Shown in pieces: positions 1 to 10,363 of a DNA stretch of 64,000 nucleotides; position 1 is the stretch's first letter, and each line of letters begins with the position of its first letter. The position numbers and the translations under genes are program-made. The notes beneath the pieces are model-generated. The model ran no database searches. It was not told the DNA's origin and saw nothing but the letters and a program-made list of their open reading frames with translations. The DNA is from Gonatopus flavifemur (lineage: Eukaryota; Arthropoda; Insecta; Hymenoptera; Dryinidae), in contig JAFFJZ010000001.1 of the NCBI GenBank assembly GCA_018340375.1, positions 30,806,001 through 30,870,000 of the forward strand. Direction: 5' to 3'.

Positions 1-640
1 ACGTATGGCAACGTATGATGAATGTTCCATGCATATTCATAGAATATTCCAACAGGACTGTTTCATATCTAATTGGTATGTGAATGCTCTATCAACATAT
101 TTAGAATGTCTGCATATAAAGCAGTCTTGTTGGAATATTCGACATATTATTATGTTACTTGGGATAAAGTCTAATTATTATGCTTTTCTTCAACTAACAT
201 TCATAATACGAAGTGATGAGATGATCGTATGGAAGAAGCAAGTGTGAATGTACCATATGGATCCCATCTCAGCTTTTAAAACTTTTCGCATAAGGGAAAC
301 ATTGCATAATTTGTTATACGCAGTCAACAAAACTTTGTATTGATTAACAAATTGCAGAAATTTTCACTGAATTACTTTTGTCTCACCAAAGCTTTCTTGA
401 ATTAACAGTGTTGATATATCCAAGCTTGTAGTGGTATAAATTTTACGTTTATCGATTGATCATCTCTTTTTCATGCTCTTGTTTTCAGATACATTTCAAT
501 CAAAATGAAGTGATATTCATTGGCCGGAAAAAAACTCTGAAGAAAGGAGCGGTTCCGGACAGATTTTGTACGTGCAAGCCATCAAACCCGGTCCAACACA
601 AAGAACATGGAATTCTCGATGATCTCAGTTACAGCCAAGT
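1..640 (+). repeat. Left arm of an inverted duplication, open at the window edge
   Basis: This segment is the reverse complement of 1640-2278, with only a handful of substitutions and one base of offset seen by eye. It carries an inverted copy of part of intron 1 and the first part of exon 2 of the THAP transposase, including its acceptor site near 488. Base 1 still pairs (with 2278), so the arm must continue left of the window. About 1 kb of single-copy transposase sequence separates the arms. Any ORF here is a copy of transposase sequence, not an independent gene. Confidence 0.9.
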
Positions 641-2605
641 AGAGTCTTTATTGATACTAAAACCGAAACTATTAAGAAGCCCGATATTTCCCATGTCACA
701 AATCAAGACTTGCACCTGCAACCCAATCGTGTGACATCTCTTTAAAAGGGCCAGAATGAAATCTTTCATTTCTTCGTTGGTATTATACGAAGGAGTAAAC
801 AAATACGCGACGTACTGCTTGTAATGATCGTGGAGTCCCACAAGCTGAAAAGTCATAGCCTTACTAGCAAGCTCATTTTCAGTCCTAGCACTAAAGTGGG
901 TTGTCCCATATAACTTTGTGTAGCAATATCATATTGTATGCTCTTTTTTATATGCATTTCATCAAATACCAACGCACAATTTTTATTTTTTTCGTCCATA
1001 CGTGGAACGATTACATCGAGATATTAAAGAATATGTTCTTAAATGCCTGGTTGGAAGTTTGTGTTCTATCCGTCGCCGTAAAGTTCTTGTTGATGGAAGA
1101 GGAAAATATGTTCCAACAGCTTCATACCCACTACTGCCACAAGATAAGTGAATATTCAAACCCATTTTAATTGATTTGTTGGACCACTGTAAACCATTAT
1201 TAGATTTTCTTTTAAGTGCGGCTTGCTGGTCCTTGTTGCACACTTTGTCCAAAGATTCCGTCACAGCGTTCAACTGTTTTTGTAGCAAACTAATTTTTTT
1301 TTTCAGTTTTTGATTTTCTTTCAGGGTTTCTGTGTAATCTGGTGATATATCCCTATAACCAAGAAATCCTTATTAATATAACAGGATCACGGTATACAGA
1401 TGATGTGAAGAATGAAAAGTGAAAAATAGCTTACGATTTTGAGACAAAACTTTCGATTACAGAAATATCTGTTTCCAAGATTCCAATTTCATCGCTCATC
1501 TCTATGGAGGGTTCCAGATTTTTGTCAGAAGCAGTTAGTGGTGGAACGTTGGACCATCTGAGAGGAGGTAGAACACAACAACAAAAGGGCTCGTGGCAAA
1601 ATTTACGGAATTTCCTTTTCAAAAGAGACGGCTGAGAAACTTGGCTGTAACTGTGATCATCGAGAATTCCATGTTCTTTGTGTTGGACCGGGTTTGATGG
1701 CTTGCATGTACAAAATCTGTCCGGAACCGCTCCTTTCTTCAGAGTTTTTTTTCGGCCAATAAATATCACTTCATTTTGATTGAAATGTATCTGAAAACAA
1801 GAGCATAAAAAAGAGATGATCAATCGATAAACGTAAAATTTATACCACTACAAGCTTGGATATATCAACACTGTTAATTCAAGAAAGCTTTGGTGAGACA
1901 AAAGTAATTCAGTGAAAATTTCTGCAATTTGTTAATCAATACAAAGTTTTGTTGACTGCGTATAACAAATTATGCAATGTTTCCCTTATGCGAAAAGTTT
2001 TAAAAGCTGAGATGGGATCCATATGGTACATTCACACTTGCTTCTTCCATACGATCATCTCATCACTTCGTATTATGAATGTTAGTTGAAGAAAAGCATA
2101 ATAATTAGACTTTATCCCAAGTAACATAATAATATGTCGAATATTCCAACAAGACTGCTTTATATGCAGACATTCTAAATATGTTGATAGAGCATTCACA
2201 TACCAATTAGATATGAAACAGTCCTGTTGGAATATTCTATGAATATGCATGGAACATTCATCATACGTTGCCATACGTTGCTTTACTTGGGGTGCACTGA
2301 ATGCAACTCAAAAAAACTCACTCAAGGATACTAGATGACAAATTGTAGTTGGAAATAAACATCAATAGTTTCATTGATGTTTTGCCCCATCGGAAGATAC
2401 AATGAAACATATCATATTCACAGGGTAAATATTTTGTACAATTGTGTGCTCATACCTCGCAGAGAGAAGCATTTTCTCCAGGCTCCCACTCTTCTTCAGC
2501 TACAACTTTCCACTTTGCCCTGTTTTCTGAATCCTTCGGCACAGAGAACAAGGAATAACCCTTCTGTAAGGTGTTGGAGCATCTTGGTGCGTTGCAAGTT
2601 CGCAT
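641..2605 (-). pseudogene. P-element/THAP9-like transposase, decayed
   Basis: Three exons read on the minus strand. Exon 1 (2605-2456) starts at an ATG and encodes the first half of a THAP zinc finger, with a C-x4-C pair at residues 4 and 9. Exon 2 (1790-1435) opens with I-H-F, so the splice rebuilds the C-x2-H-F THAP signature, followed by the typical K-x-L-K-x-G-A-V-P end. Exon 3 starts at 1352 and joins in frame (donor GTAAGC, acceptor TATAG). It gives a Lys/Gln/Leu-rich coiled coil, then a W-S...GYEAV...PLPSTRTL stretch typical of P/THAP9 transposases. A D-E-M-H-I-K-K motif near 975-955 and a C-D-M-G motif near 680 look like the first two catalytic acidic blocks of the RNase H-like domain. 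Several frame changes and stops between about 1050 and 880 make it non-functional. The C-terminal part is missing because an inverted duplicate begins at 640. THAP-transposase family membership is well supported; activity is excluded. Confidence 0.82.
1640..2278 (-). repeat. Right arm of the same inverted duplication
   Basis: This is the partner of 1-640. It lies inside the transposase gene, covering part of intron 1 and the 5' part of exon 2. Because it sits in its natural gene context, it is probably the source copy and the left arm the rearranged one. The duplicated block is not bounded by any obvious transposon terminus on this side: the gene reads straight through 2278 to exon 1 at 2456-2605. 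Confidence 0.88.
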
Positions 2606-2922
2606 TTTCAATAAAGCACGTACATTAATTCAGCACTTGGAGGGTTTATTTTTTAACGTTCTTCACTATTCCAAAAATAAACAACAAGATAAACATTATT
2701 GATCACTATCACTTTGCTGCACAATAAATAATAGGTTAAGCAATGGACTTTGAAAATTCCGTACATAATATTAACTCATTGAACTTTTGATCACACCAAA
2801 AACACTGATTTTTGTTTTCAATTTGTTAACGTATTTAACTGGAATAAATACATACCTGTTTATACATTTTAAATTCAATCTATTTATTGAGGTTAATGGA
2901 GTAGCATCCAACTATATATATA

Positions 2923-3055
2923 ACTAAATTTATTATTATTAGTTGACTTTATTGTCGAAAAAAGAATTCGCAATAGATAAACTTCGTATATGAGTGAATT
3001 ATTATCAGTCGACTTTATTGCCAAAAAAAAATTCACAATAAATAAGATTCGTATA
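2923..3055. repeat. Two-copy tandem repeat, about 66 bp unit
   Basis: Two diverged units sit side by side (about 2923-2990 and 2992-3055). Each contains a TTATTAT run, then GT(T/C)GACTTTATTG, an A-rich stretch with ATTC(G/A)CAAT, and ATTCGTATA or CTTCGTATA. No coding content is seen. It lies directly upstream of the LTR-like segment. Confidence 0.6.
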
Positions 3056-3086
3056 CAACTGAACTTGGAAAAAAGGTTATGTTCGA

Positions 3087-3327
3087 TGTTGTCAACAACA
3101 GCCTGTCACGTGACCTGAGTGTACTACATCAATATGGCTACTTAAGATTTTGACCAATCACAGCAGACCTCTCGATGTCCACTCTCTCCCTTGAGGCTCT
3201 CTATATATATCAGTGGAAGAGAAGCCTGAAAATAAAAGTTTGAGAACGCTGTTACATACACAAAACTCCCAAGTGAAAGTGCGAAAGATTATAGGTTATG
3301 AGCAGCTAGCTAGTCGTCAATACAACA
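3087..3327 (+). promoter_or_regulatory. LTR-like segment or promoter upstream of the 3817 gene
   Basis: The segment begins TGTTGTCAACAACA and can be closed at ...TACAACA, the TG...CA ends of an LTR. Inside it has a CTC-rich run, a TATATATA box at about 3203-3210, and an AATAAA about 20 bases further on, the spacing seen in the U3/R part of retrotransposon LTRs. No matching 5-bp target duplication is visible (TTCGA on the left, TCGTG on the right) and no internal retroelement is nearby, so a solo LTR is only a possibility. Read as an ordinary promoter, it would start a transcript near 3230, about 590 bases upstream of the ATG at 3817. Confidence 0.35.
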
Positions 3328-3607
3328 TCGTGGGCTGTGTCGTGTGTATTTTAGATTCTCATAAGTATTGTATACCTCCGATAAATTATTGCATCGTCGT
3401 TCCTTTGAAAAGAACACAGCCGTATTACTTTTTATTTCAAAATCAACCCTTTTCTCTACGAATGAAACTCAATCGCACCTGTGTTTTTGCTCTCTCAAAC
3501 CACACATTCGCGTTCCCACAACTCAAAGTGATTAGAAGATTGATCGAAAATGCCCAAAACAAGTCTAATAATATAGATTTGTTGACATCATCAAGGTGCA
3601 TGCGAGT

Positions 3608-3748
3608 ATGAAGAAAATACATTTAATGTCACCGACCATTTGCGATGCGAAGATTTCCGAGACATGTCAAGTTAATAAAAATAAACGTAGAAAAAGAATA
3701 GTTCATTGTAATTATTATAAGAAACACACCAAGAGAAAATTCCACTAA
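3608..3748 (+). other. 46-codon upstream ORF sharing the repeat motif of the next gene
   Basis: A short ATG-to-TAA reading frame lies in the leader of the 3817 gene, in a different frame from it. Its C-terminal half is strongly basic and contains N-Y-Y-K-K-H-T-K-R-K. This resembles the Y-Y-E-x-H-K...K-K-R-K units of the downstream protein. It could be a decayed first repeat block, an alternative exon, or a coincidence of Lys-rich composition. I have no evidence that it is translated. Confidence 0.35.
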
Positions 3749-3816
3749 AAGCAATTGTTATCATTTTTGAGACAAAACAGAGGTGAAAACAAACATTTTT
3801 GATATGAAACAAAGAA

Positions 3817-5418
3817 ATGGGGTCTTTTGAAAGAAAAAACGAAGTAAATAAAACAGATTTTATAAATCACGTAAACATGGAGCAAATTGTTGTACAGCGG
3901 GCGCAAGATTGCACAGAATCTTACGATTCAATGGATAATAATAACGAAGAAGAATTAGTGTATCATACCTTATGTGCTCCTACCGATTGGATGGAGAGCT
4001 ATTCCATCCAGGAGTCCAGCGAAGAAAATAAATATGACAATGATACAAGCAATGACGAGCGTTCGCTATCTTCCGTAGAACCTAACATCACTTCCGTGAT
4101 CGTTATAGAAACAATTCCACACGAGAGTAATCAAGAATATACCATATGTCAAAATTTCACCATAGACAAAAATAATATTTCTTTAGGTAATAATCTTAGA
4201 CACAGTGATGATTTTATTAAAATTGAAATGGAAAATATCTCTTTAGACGACGATCTTATGGATAACTTTATACAAACGAATCATATAATGGAACAGATGG
4301 ATGAGATTACGTTGAATCCACCTTCTCTAACCATTTCCAAGGGGAAGGTTTCCGATCCATCCGAAACCAATGAAAATATGTATAAGGCAAAAGATATGTA
4401 TTCTTGTTATTACGAAACCCATAGGAAAGAAATTAATGTACAAAAGGACGAATTCTACAAATTGAATAAAGAAATACTCAAGATCAAGAGGAAAACTTAT
4501 TACGAAGCTAAAAAGGATATTTATAATATGAGGCGAAGGGATCGTTATAAAAAACAAAAATCCCTCAAAGAGAAGGATAGTTGTAAAGTAAGTCAATCAC
4601 CAAAGTGTAAGAAGAATGTACAAAACTCCACAATAACTAGTAAAGAAATTGATAATAAAAGAATTAATAATAATTTGATCAACAATTCTGCGTTATGCCT
4701 TTCTACTAATTTCAGAAAAGAAGTTTATTCCATAGATGTAAGTAAAGTGAGAAAAAACATTCTCGATAATAGAAAGTCATCGTCCAGAATGGCAAATAAT
4801 ACTCCTTTGAGAAACAATCTTTTAGAAGATAATAAAGTGAATATTAAATCGAATATCAAATCCACCAAAGTCGAACAGAAATCTAAACAAGGTAGTAGAA
4901 AGGAAGTCGTTCCAACATCCCATACGACTCCTGCCGCGGACAGCAATGAAACGTTCGTTGCGTCTAAACGTAAGAAAAAAGACGTTCATCATCATTTTAC
5001 AAAGCATAAGCAAGAAATCAGTGTTAGAAAGAAAGATTTCTATGAAATCAACAAAGATGTACTTAAGCCCCAGAGAAGAGCTGCGTTCACCAGGAAAAAA
5101 GAAGTTTTGATAACTAAGCGAAAAGAACATCCCAACAAAGCTAAAAATCATAACAATAATAATAATAATAATAATAACAATAACAATAATAATAAAGTTG
5201 ACAAAAATGTTGAGAAAACCAAGAGCGGTCACAAAAAGAGCAGTAAGAAACATAAGAAAAGTAACTATTATGAATTGCATAAAGCAGATATCTTGAAGAA
5301 GAGGAAGCAGTATTATGAAGCGAATAGAGCTGCTATTCTAGAAAGAGCAAAAACTTATTATGAAACGCATAAAAAAGGAAGACCTCAAGAGAGTAGCAAA
5401 AGATCAAAGAAACAGTGA
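3817..5418 (+). CDS. Basic repeat-containing protein, 533 aa, function unknown
   Basis: A single uninterrupted reading frame, by far the longest intronless ORF in the window. The N-terminal 170 residues are acidic and rich in Asn, Glu, Asp and Ser. The rest is Lys/Arg-rich. Three blocks carry variants of one motif, roughly Y-Y-E-x-(H/N)-K-x-x-I-x-x-(K/R)-(K/R)-(K/x)-x-(Y/F)-Y-(E/K): residues about 195-245, 390-440 and 481-525. The last block is the most regular, with Y-Y-E at about 17-residue spacing. A run of about 15 Asn (AAT/AAC codons, nucleotides 5155-5196) lies before the third block. I see no signal peptide, membrane segment or zinc finger. The motif would form charged helices, which with the basic charge suggests nucleic-acid binding or a nuclear location; that is inference. 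The ATG at 3817 sits in AAAGAAATGGG; a second in-frame ATG follows at 3877. No clear AATAAA is seen soon after the stop. I do not recognise the family. Confidence 0.62.
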   Translation: MGSFERKNEVNKTDFINHVNMEQIVVQRAQDCTESYDSMDNNNEEELVYHTLCAPTDWMESYSIQESSEENKYDNDTSNDERSLSSVEPNITSVIVIETIPHESNQEYTICQNFTIDKNNISLGNNLRHSDDFIKIEMENISLDDDLMDNFIQTNHIMEQMDEITLNPPSLTISKGKVSDPSETNENMYKAKDMYSCYYETHRKEINVQKDEFYKLNKEILKIKRKTYYEAKKDIYNMRRRDRYKKQKSLKEKDSCKVSQSPKCKKNVQNSTITSKEIDNKRINNNLINNSALCLSTNFRKEVYSIDVSKVRKNILDNRKSSSRMANNTPLRNNLLEDNKVNIKSNIKSTKVEQKSKQGSRKEVVPTSHTTPAADSNETFVASKRKKKDVHHHFTKHKQEISVRKKDFYEINKDVLKPQRRAAFTRKKEVLITKRKEHPNKAKNHNNNNNNNNNNNNNNKVDKNVEKTKSGHKKSSKKHKKSNYYELHKADILKKRKQYYEANRAAILERAKTYYETHKKGRPQESSKRSKKQ

Positions 5419-6520
5419 CAAAAGTAAGAAATACACAAGTGAAAATGAGAACAATATTTCCTAGCAGTTTTTCCAATCTTCTATTTAAATTTTTCCGAAA
5501 GCTGGATTTATTTTGAATTAATCGTACTTTTCTCACATGGAAGTTTGATAGAATTTATATGAATTCACGTTGAAGAATTTCAGCATTTTTGATGAACAAA
5601 ACATTTTCTTGTTCTTGTCATTCTGAATACACAGTGTTATGTAGTTGTACGTAGTTATGAATATATATATATATAAATATATATATATTAATTTATCTAA
5701 CATTATTATCGTTACCATTCATATTTGTGTAAAATGTGAGAGAAAGCATATTATTAATACAAATTTAAAGATTATAAGAGCAATCGGAGGTGGCAGTTAC
5801 CCTATTTGCTTATAAGTTGCTCACACTTCGATGCACAGTTTTTTAGAACAAATTTCTATAATTGACTGCGTCAGAAATGTTTTTCTTTGACCAACACGGC
5901 TTTGAAAAACTTTTTAAAAAACTTTGAATGCATCTCAAAGCAGTCACAACAGAAGAAACAAATCAAGTTCGGACACGATTGTATACCTGAAATGTTGTAT
6001 CAATGAATCCAGTACTTTGTAATTCCAAGGTATCCATTGGGAATGTTGGAAAGTGTAATGGCAGTATCAATGATTGTACATCTATCATCATCGATCTTCC
6101 TTATTTTTCAAATTTCATCGCGATAAACGTTCAGTGGAGTGGACTGTTGAGTGAAAATTCTGTATCGTTATAAGCTGTTTGGAGGAAAAATGATTTCAAG
6201 GATTCGTACAATCTACTTTGAAGAGAAATCGGATACTACAGAGTTGATGCTGCATCTATTAGGTATGGAAATTTCTTTTCAAAATGTTCCAATAACATTT
6301 CAGTATTTTTTCACGTTTGATAACTGGTTTTGTTTTATTTTTGTTACAAAGTGCAGAGAATCCAAATTACAATAGAAAAAACCATCAAAAAATAAACAAA
6401 ACAAAAAAAAGCTGCTAGTAAAACGCAAATGAGAACTAGCAAGCTTCTTCTGCAGCCTAATACCAATATTGCCAATAAAAGCCAAGTGAAGTGTTTATTA
6501 AAGAATCTGCAAAACCGATG
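5419..6520. other. Intergenic, AT-rich; (TA)n run
   Basis: This is the 3' flank of the basic repeat-protein gene. A (TA)n-type microsatellite lies at about 5660-5690. I see no conserved ORF or transposon end. Confidence 0.5.
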
Positions 6521-6529
6521 CACCAGAGA

Positions 6530-6830
6530 CCTGTAGTCCATAAACTTATTATAAGTGGTCTTTAAGACAAAAGCAAGCTTATAGATATCTTTTAATTGGA
6601 CATTGGTCAGTTCTAAGAGTTCTAAAAAGTGGCTTTTTCCATTTGTATTCACTGGGCAATGTCCAACTACAATACATCTCTAAGCGTTTGTTTTCAAGTA
6701 GTCTCCAAGATGAAAGCATAAGCAAGCTCGGAGATGTCTGTCGATTGGACATGTTGGCCAGCTTTGAGCGCTCTGGAAAGAGACTTCTCTGATCTGTGTT
6801 TACTAGGACATTACTAGCAAATGACCGCAA
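6530..6830 (-). repeat. Two-copy diverged tandem repeat, about 125 bp unit
   Basis: Two related units (about 6545-6660 and 6670-6795) share the order: CAAGCT(T/C), a short spacer, ATTGGACAT, a TTGG(T/C)CAG segment, then AGCG/AGAG-TTCT(A/G) runs. Both read openly for part of their length on the minus strand, with V-N-T-(N/D) in matching places. That hints at a duplicated coding fragment, but no family is recognisable and stops interrupt it. Confidence 0.45.
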
Positions 6831-9143
6831 TCAATATGATGATTGAACATTCTGTCAATAAAAAGTAGATCATTTCGCCTCCTCGCAAACGATAAATTTG
6901 TTTTGTTTTTTTATTCAAATCGATGTTGGATAATCCACAGCATCGATACTCTGCGATATTATGGTAGAAAAAGAAGTCTCGAAGAATAATGTAGTTCTTA
7001 AATTGTTCTTATTGTTTTGCATCAAACATCTTTTATAGAATGCTATAAAATATTTTTAAGAACTCTTATTTTAGAAGTCTTTGTTCTGGGTGGCTATCAA
7101 CTTCCAAATTCAAAGGCTGGTTGAATGAAAATTTCAAAACGAACAGAACTTTGTAGTATCCTCTCACCTACTTTCACCAACTCCACCAATCATTATAATA
7201 TAAGCTGCTGTTTATAGATATACCTAAATGCTTCGTACCTTTCACAAAATCCGTTCAAAATGCAATCTAAATTCATTTCAACGATGTTTCTGATGTTTCA
7301 GTTTGGTAACAAAATCAATTTATGTAAAATAATGTTGTAGAATCAAATTGCAAATGAGTATTTTTCATTATTATTGTTCAGCGTGGAATTAAATTCAATA
7401 TCAACATTTTTTGCTCGTCAATCGATATGCAATTCAATATTTATAAGCGATTTTAGTTTCAATCAATTGTTTGAAACGTTCAAATCGACCGCGGTAAAAA
7501 ATATTTTGAAATCATTTATACGTGCACGTTTGGATTGAATTGACAAGTTCCACATTGAATTAATTACATTACTAAATTGAAGTTAATGTTTAATGTAAAT
7601 TGTACGTATAAAAACGGTACATTTAAATAAGTAACTCACAAGGTCAGAATAAAATATTTGCTCATTCGATTGTCGCTAAGTGATACACTTAATTTACAAA
7701 TTGGTTCGTCTTTTTTTTGTTGTGAAAGGATGTTTATGAATCCTTCTGTTCGCTCGAATTTGTGCAGTCTGAAAGGGCGATTTATTATTTTTCTAAAATT
7801 TCCCATTTCTAGAAAAATGATGAACAGTTTAGAGAAAAATAGCATTATTGATGTATGTTAAATGAGTGTAAATTGCAGTTGAAAGCATATGAAAATTGAT
7901 TTTACAGATTTTTATATTCCGATATGACTCATATCCGTGTTTATACATTTGTTCGCATACGCTTCTATGTAATTAAGGGCCAATCTCCCGAAAAAAAAAT
8001 TTCTACCAGGTTTCAATTTAAAATCAATCAATGAGAAATCAAGATTCAGGATTTGAATCTTGGTTAAATTTTGAAATCTAGCCGAGGGGATTGACTTGAA
8101 AAATTGATGTACAGAAATGTAAATATGCTAGTATTCCCTCAAACTTTACGCTAAATGTTGTCCGCTTGAGCCATTATGTTCCTTACGCTTATGCGTTTGA
8201 ACGCATAGCTAAACAGAAACAGACCTTGGCAATATTACAAACGAAAGAGAGAGGCAATAACGTTGCACAACTCCATTATTTTGTTTTTTTCATCTGATGC
8301 TGAGAGTCCAGAAGTTCTTGTTCTCTTTTATATTCTGACAATATTATAAATACAATCTTTCGATATTCAATGAATTCATATTAAGTCGATTCTTGATGAA
8401 ATAAAAGAACTGTTTGAAAAATTATGCAAAATATCTTAGAATTCTAATCTGAAATGTCGGTTTTCTAAATAAATAACGACATAAATTTTGTAGTATCGAA
8501 CAGTTTATTGATATATCGTATCCCCATGTTCAACAGATTTTAAAAAATTGAATTTTTCAGATCCACTGCACAAAATTGTTCAACAATATGGTTTAGGATG
8601 TGGAATGTCCAATATTCCAAAAGGCAACAAGATAAATTAACCAGCAACGGATGAAGATATGGAATCGTGAGTATAACGTAATTTGTGGTTTGTTTTTATT
8701 ATGCTCTTTTTGTATTTTTCATTATCTAACGTTATTGATGGAAAAAGTCTCATAAATTCACGATATAAGCGATAATTGAATTTGAAAAATGTAGCTCATG
8801 AAAAATACGGAAGTAAAGTTGAAAGTATTGAATTTTATACAGGAAATGGAATTTTAATGATTTTAATACCAAACACTGTGTAAATCATGTGATTCTGATT
8901 ATAAATTTGTTTTGGAAGATGCAACGAGAAAGTTAATTAACTGATGAAACTGATATTACATCAAAAGTTACTAGAAAACAATAGCAGGGAGGAAACCCAA
9001 CTACATTATCATTTTCATTACAACATTTGAGATTTAAAGTTTGGGTATCACTCTGTTTCAGAATCTTCCAATTTCCTGGATTCATCAGTTCTACAGAATT
9101 TCAATTGGATTCAACGACCGACTTGAACTATACGTTTAATTGG
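6831..9143. other. Intergenic, AT-rich; one relic transposon end
   Basis: No gene is seen. Bases 7984-8008 (CTCCCGA, A-run, TTTCTACCAGG) are the reverse complement of a similar end at 46962-46983, so they look like one terminus of a dispersed element. The rest is unremarkable AT-rich sequence. Confidence 0.45.
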
Positions 9144-9151
9144 GAGAATAC

Positions 9152-10355
9152 AAGGGTTCGGAAGTAACAGATAAGATGTAACGAAGTTACTCGTTACGTT
9201 ATTCATCACTCCAGATAGCAATTTAACCTTGCTGCAATGTTGTCAGGCAAGCTTGTGACAAGGTTGACATAAGCTTTCTAGTTGACACACGACAAGGGTA
9301 AAAGCTTACAATACCTTTGCAGAAGAATTGTGGCAACCTTACATTGACAAGGTTGTCGGTAGCAAGTCAAAAACAATCGAATGACAAGTCTGACAAGCTT
9401 ATACGTTATCTGGGTACTTATTAAAGCGTTACATTTTTTAGCAAGTAACGGTAACGATAACGATAACCAGGTTATTAATTCTTGGTAACTAATACAGCAC
9501 ACTCTCTCATATAGGCTGCTCTTTGGCTTTCTTCAAGACAAGGCGAAAACCGTTCGAGTGAGAAGGAAGGAGGGTCAGTGGCCCATTTGCGAGAGTGCTG
9601 TAACGATTTCCGTTACTTTGAGGATTTTTTGGTCAATTTATATGACTCAGATCATATTCGTGATAGTTTGGTACAAGCCCCTGACAATCCCTTTTTTCAC
9701 CTGTCCAAAACTTGTCTTGGGGGCGCTGGCTGTCCCATCGCTAACTCCAGCAGGGAATTTTCAATACATCCAATGAACACTTCTCACGTAAGCGTATGAA
9801 ATTTCGTACGAGTTCGATGGAATATCTGCGCATTGATTAATTCTTACGTTCATTTCAAATTTGCCAACATGCCATCCAGTGCTCCTAGCGGATAGGAGAC
9901 ATTCAATGGATATGAATCTAGTGAAAAATGATTGAAGTGTCAGGAGCCTGGTTTGGTAGGTAATTGCTGGTAAATTCTAGTAAATTCTGTAGTAGAGAGT
10001 ACAAATTGTACTTTCCCAATTTCCTGCCCGAATTTTACGACTCGACGCGCGTTTTGATATATATAAAATTTACCGAAATTCTCTTCTAGAAAATATGATT
10101 ACGCTCTCGTCTGTTGGTGTCGATAAATGTTATAACACGGTTCGAAAGTCGCGACATTTTTCGCGCAGAACTTTCGAATAAACATTCGTGTTTTTCATCC
10201 AAAATTGGAGTGAATTTCCAAATATATTTTCAAATCAATGAAAGTAACGTGGTAACGGTAAATTGTTACATTTTCACAATGATAACGGTAACGGTAACTT
10301 TGTTAATTTCTTGCTGAGGCAACGGTCACTGTAACGAGTTACTTTCCGAACCCTT
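9152..10355. mobile_element. hAT-like non-autonomous element, 8-bp TSD
   Basis: The ends are AAGGGTTCGGAAGTAAC on the left and its inverted form (GTTACTTTCCGAACCCTT, one base longer) on the right. The flanks are a perfect 8-bp duplication GAGAATAC (9144-9151 and 10356-10363), the length typical of hAT elements. Subterminal regions at both ends are full of GTAACG/GTAACGGTAAC units, likely transposase-binding repeats. No transposase is present. A second element is nested at 9211-9413. Confidence 0.8.
9211..9413. mobile_element. MITE with CCAGATA ends nested in the hAT-like element
   Basis: The ends CCAGATAGCAAT and ACGTTATCTGG are inverted. The interior is dominated by variants of GACAAG and its complement (for example GACAAGGTTG, AAGCTTGTGACAAGG). 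It lies within the GTAACG-rich left part of the 9152-10355 element. No clean target duplication is visible. Confidence 0.5.
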
Positions 10356-10363
10356 GAGAATAC

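Noticed and set aside
5..247. 80-codon ORF starting MATYDECSM on the plus strand, with an identical one at 2274-2032 on the minus strand
   Set aside because: Both lie in the inverted duplication, within what reads as intron 1 of the THAP transposase. They share no feature with a known protein and are duplicated only because the DNA is.
1..2280. Initial reading of 1-2278 as a complete transposon with 640-bp terminal inverted repeats
   Set aside because: Exon 1 of the transposase lies beyond 2278 (2456-2605) and splices in frame, so 2278 is not an element end. The pairing stops there only because the window starts at base 1.
3213..3611. 132-codon open frame upstream of the basic repeat protein
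   Set aside because: It starts at GTG, overlaps the TATA/leader region, and has no domain-like pattern. It is best read as leader sequence.
4327..5280. Long hydrophobic ORFs on the minus strand (4327-4596, 4822-5280)
   Set aside because: They are antisense shadows of the Lys- and Asn-rich codons of the 3817 gene, which reverse-complement into Phe/Leu/Ile codons.
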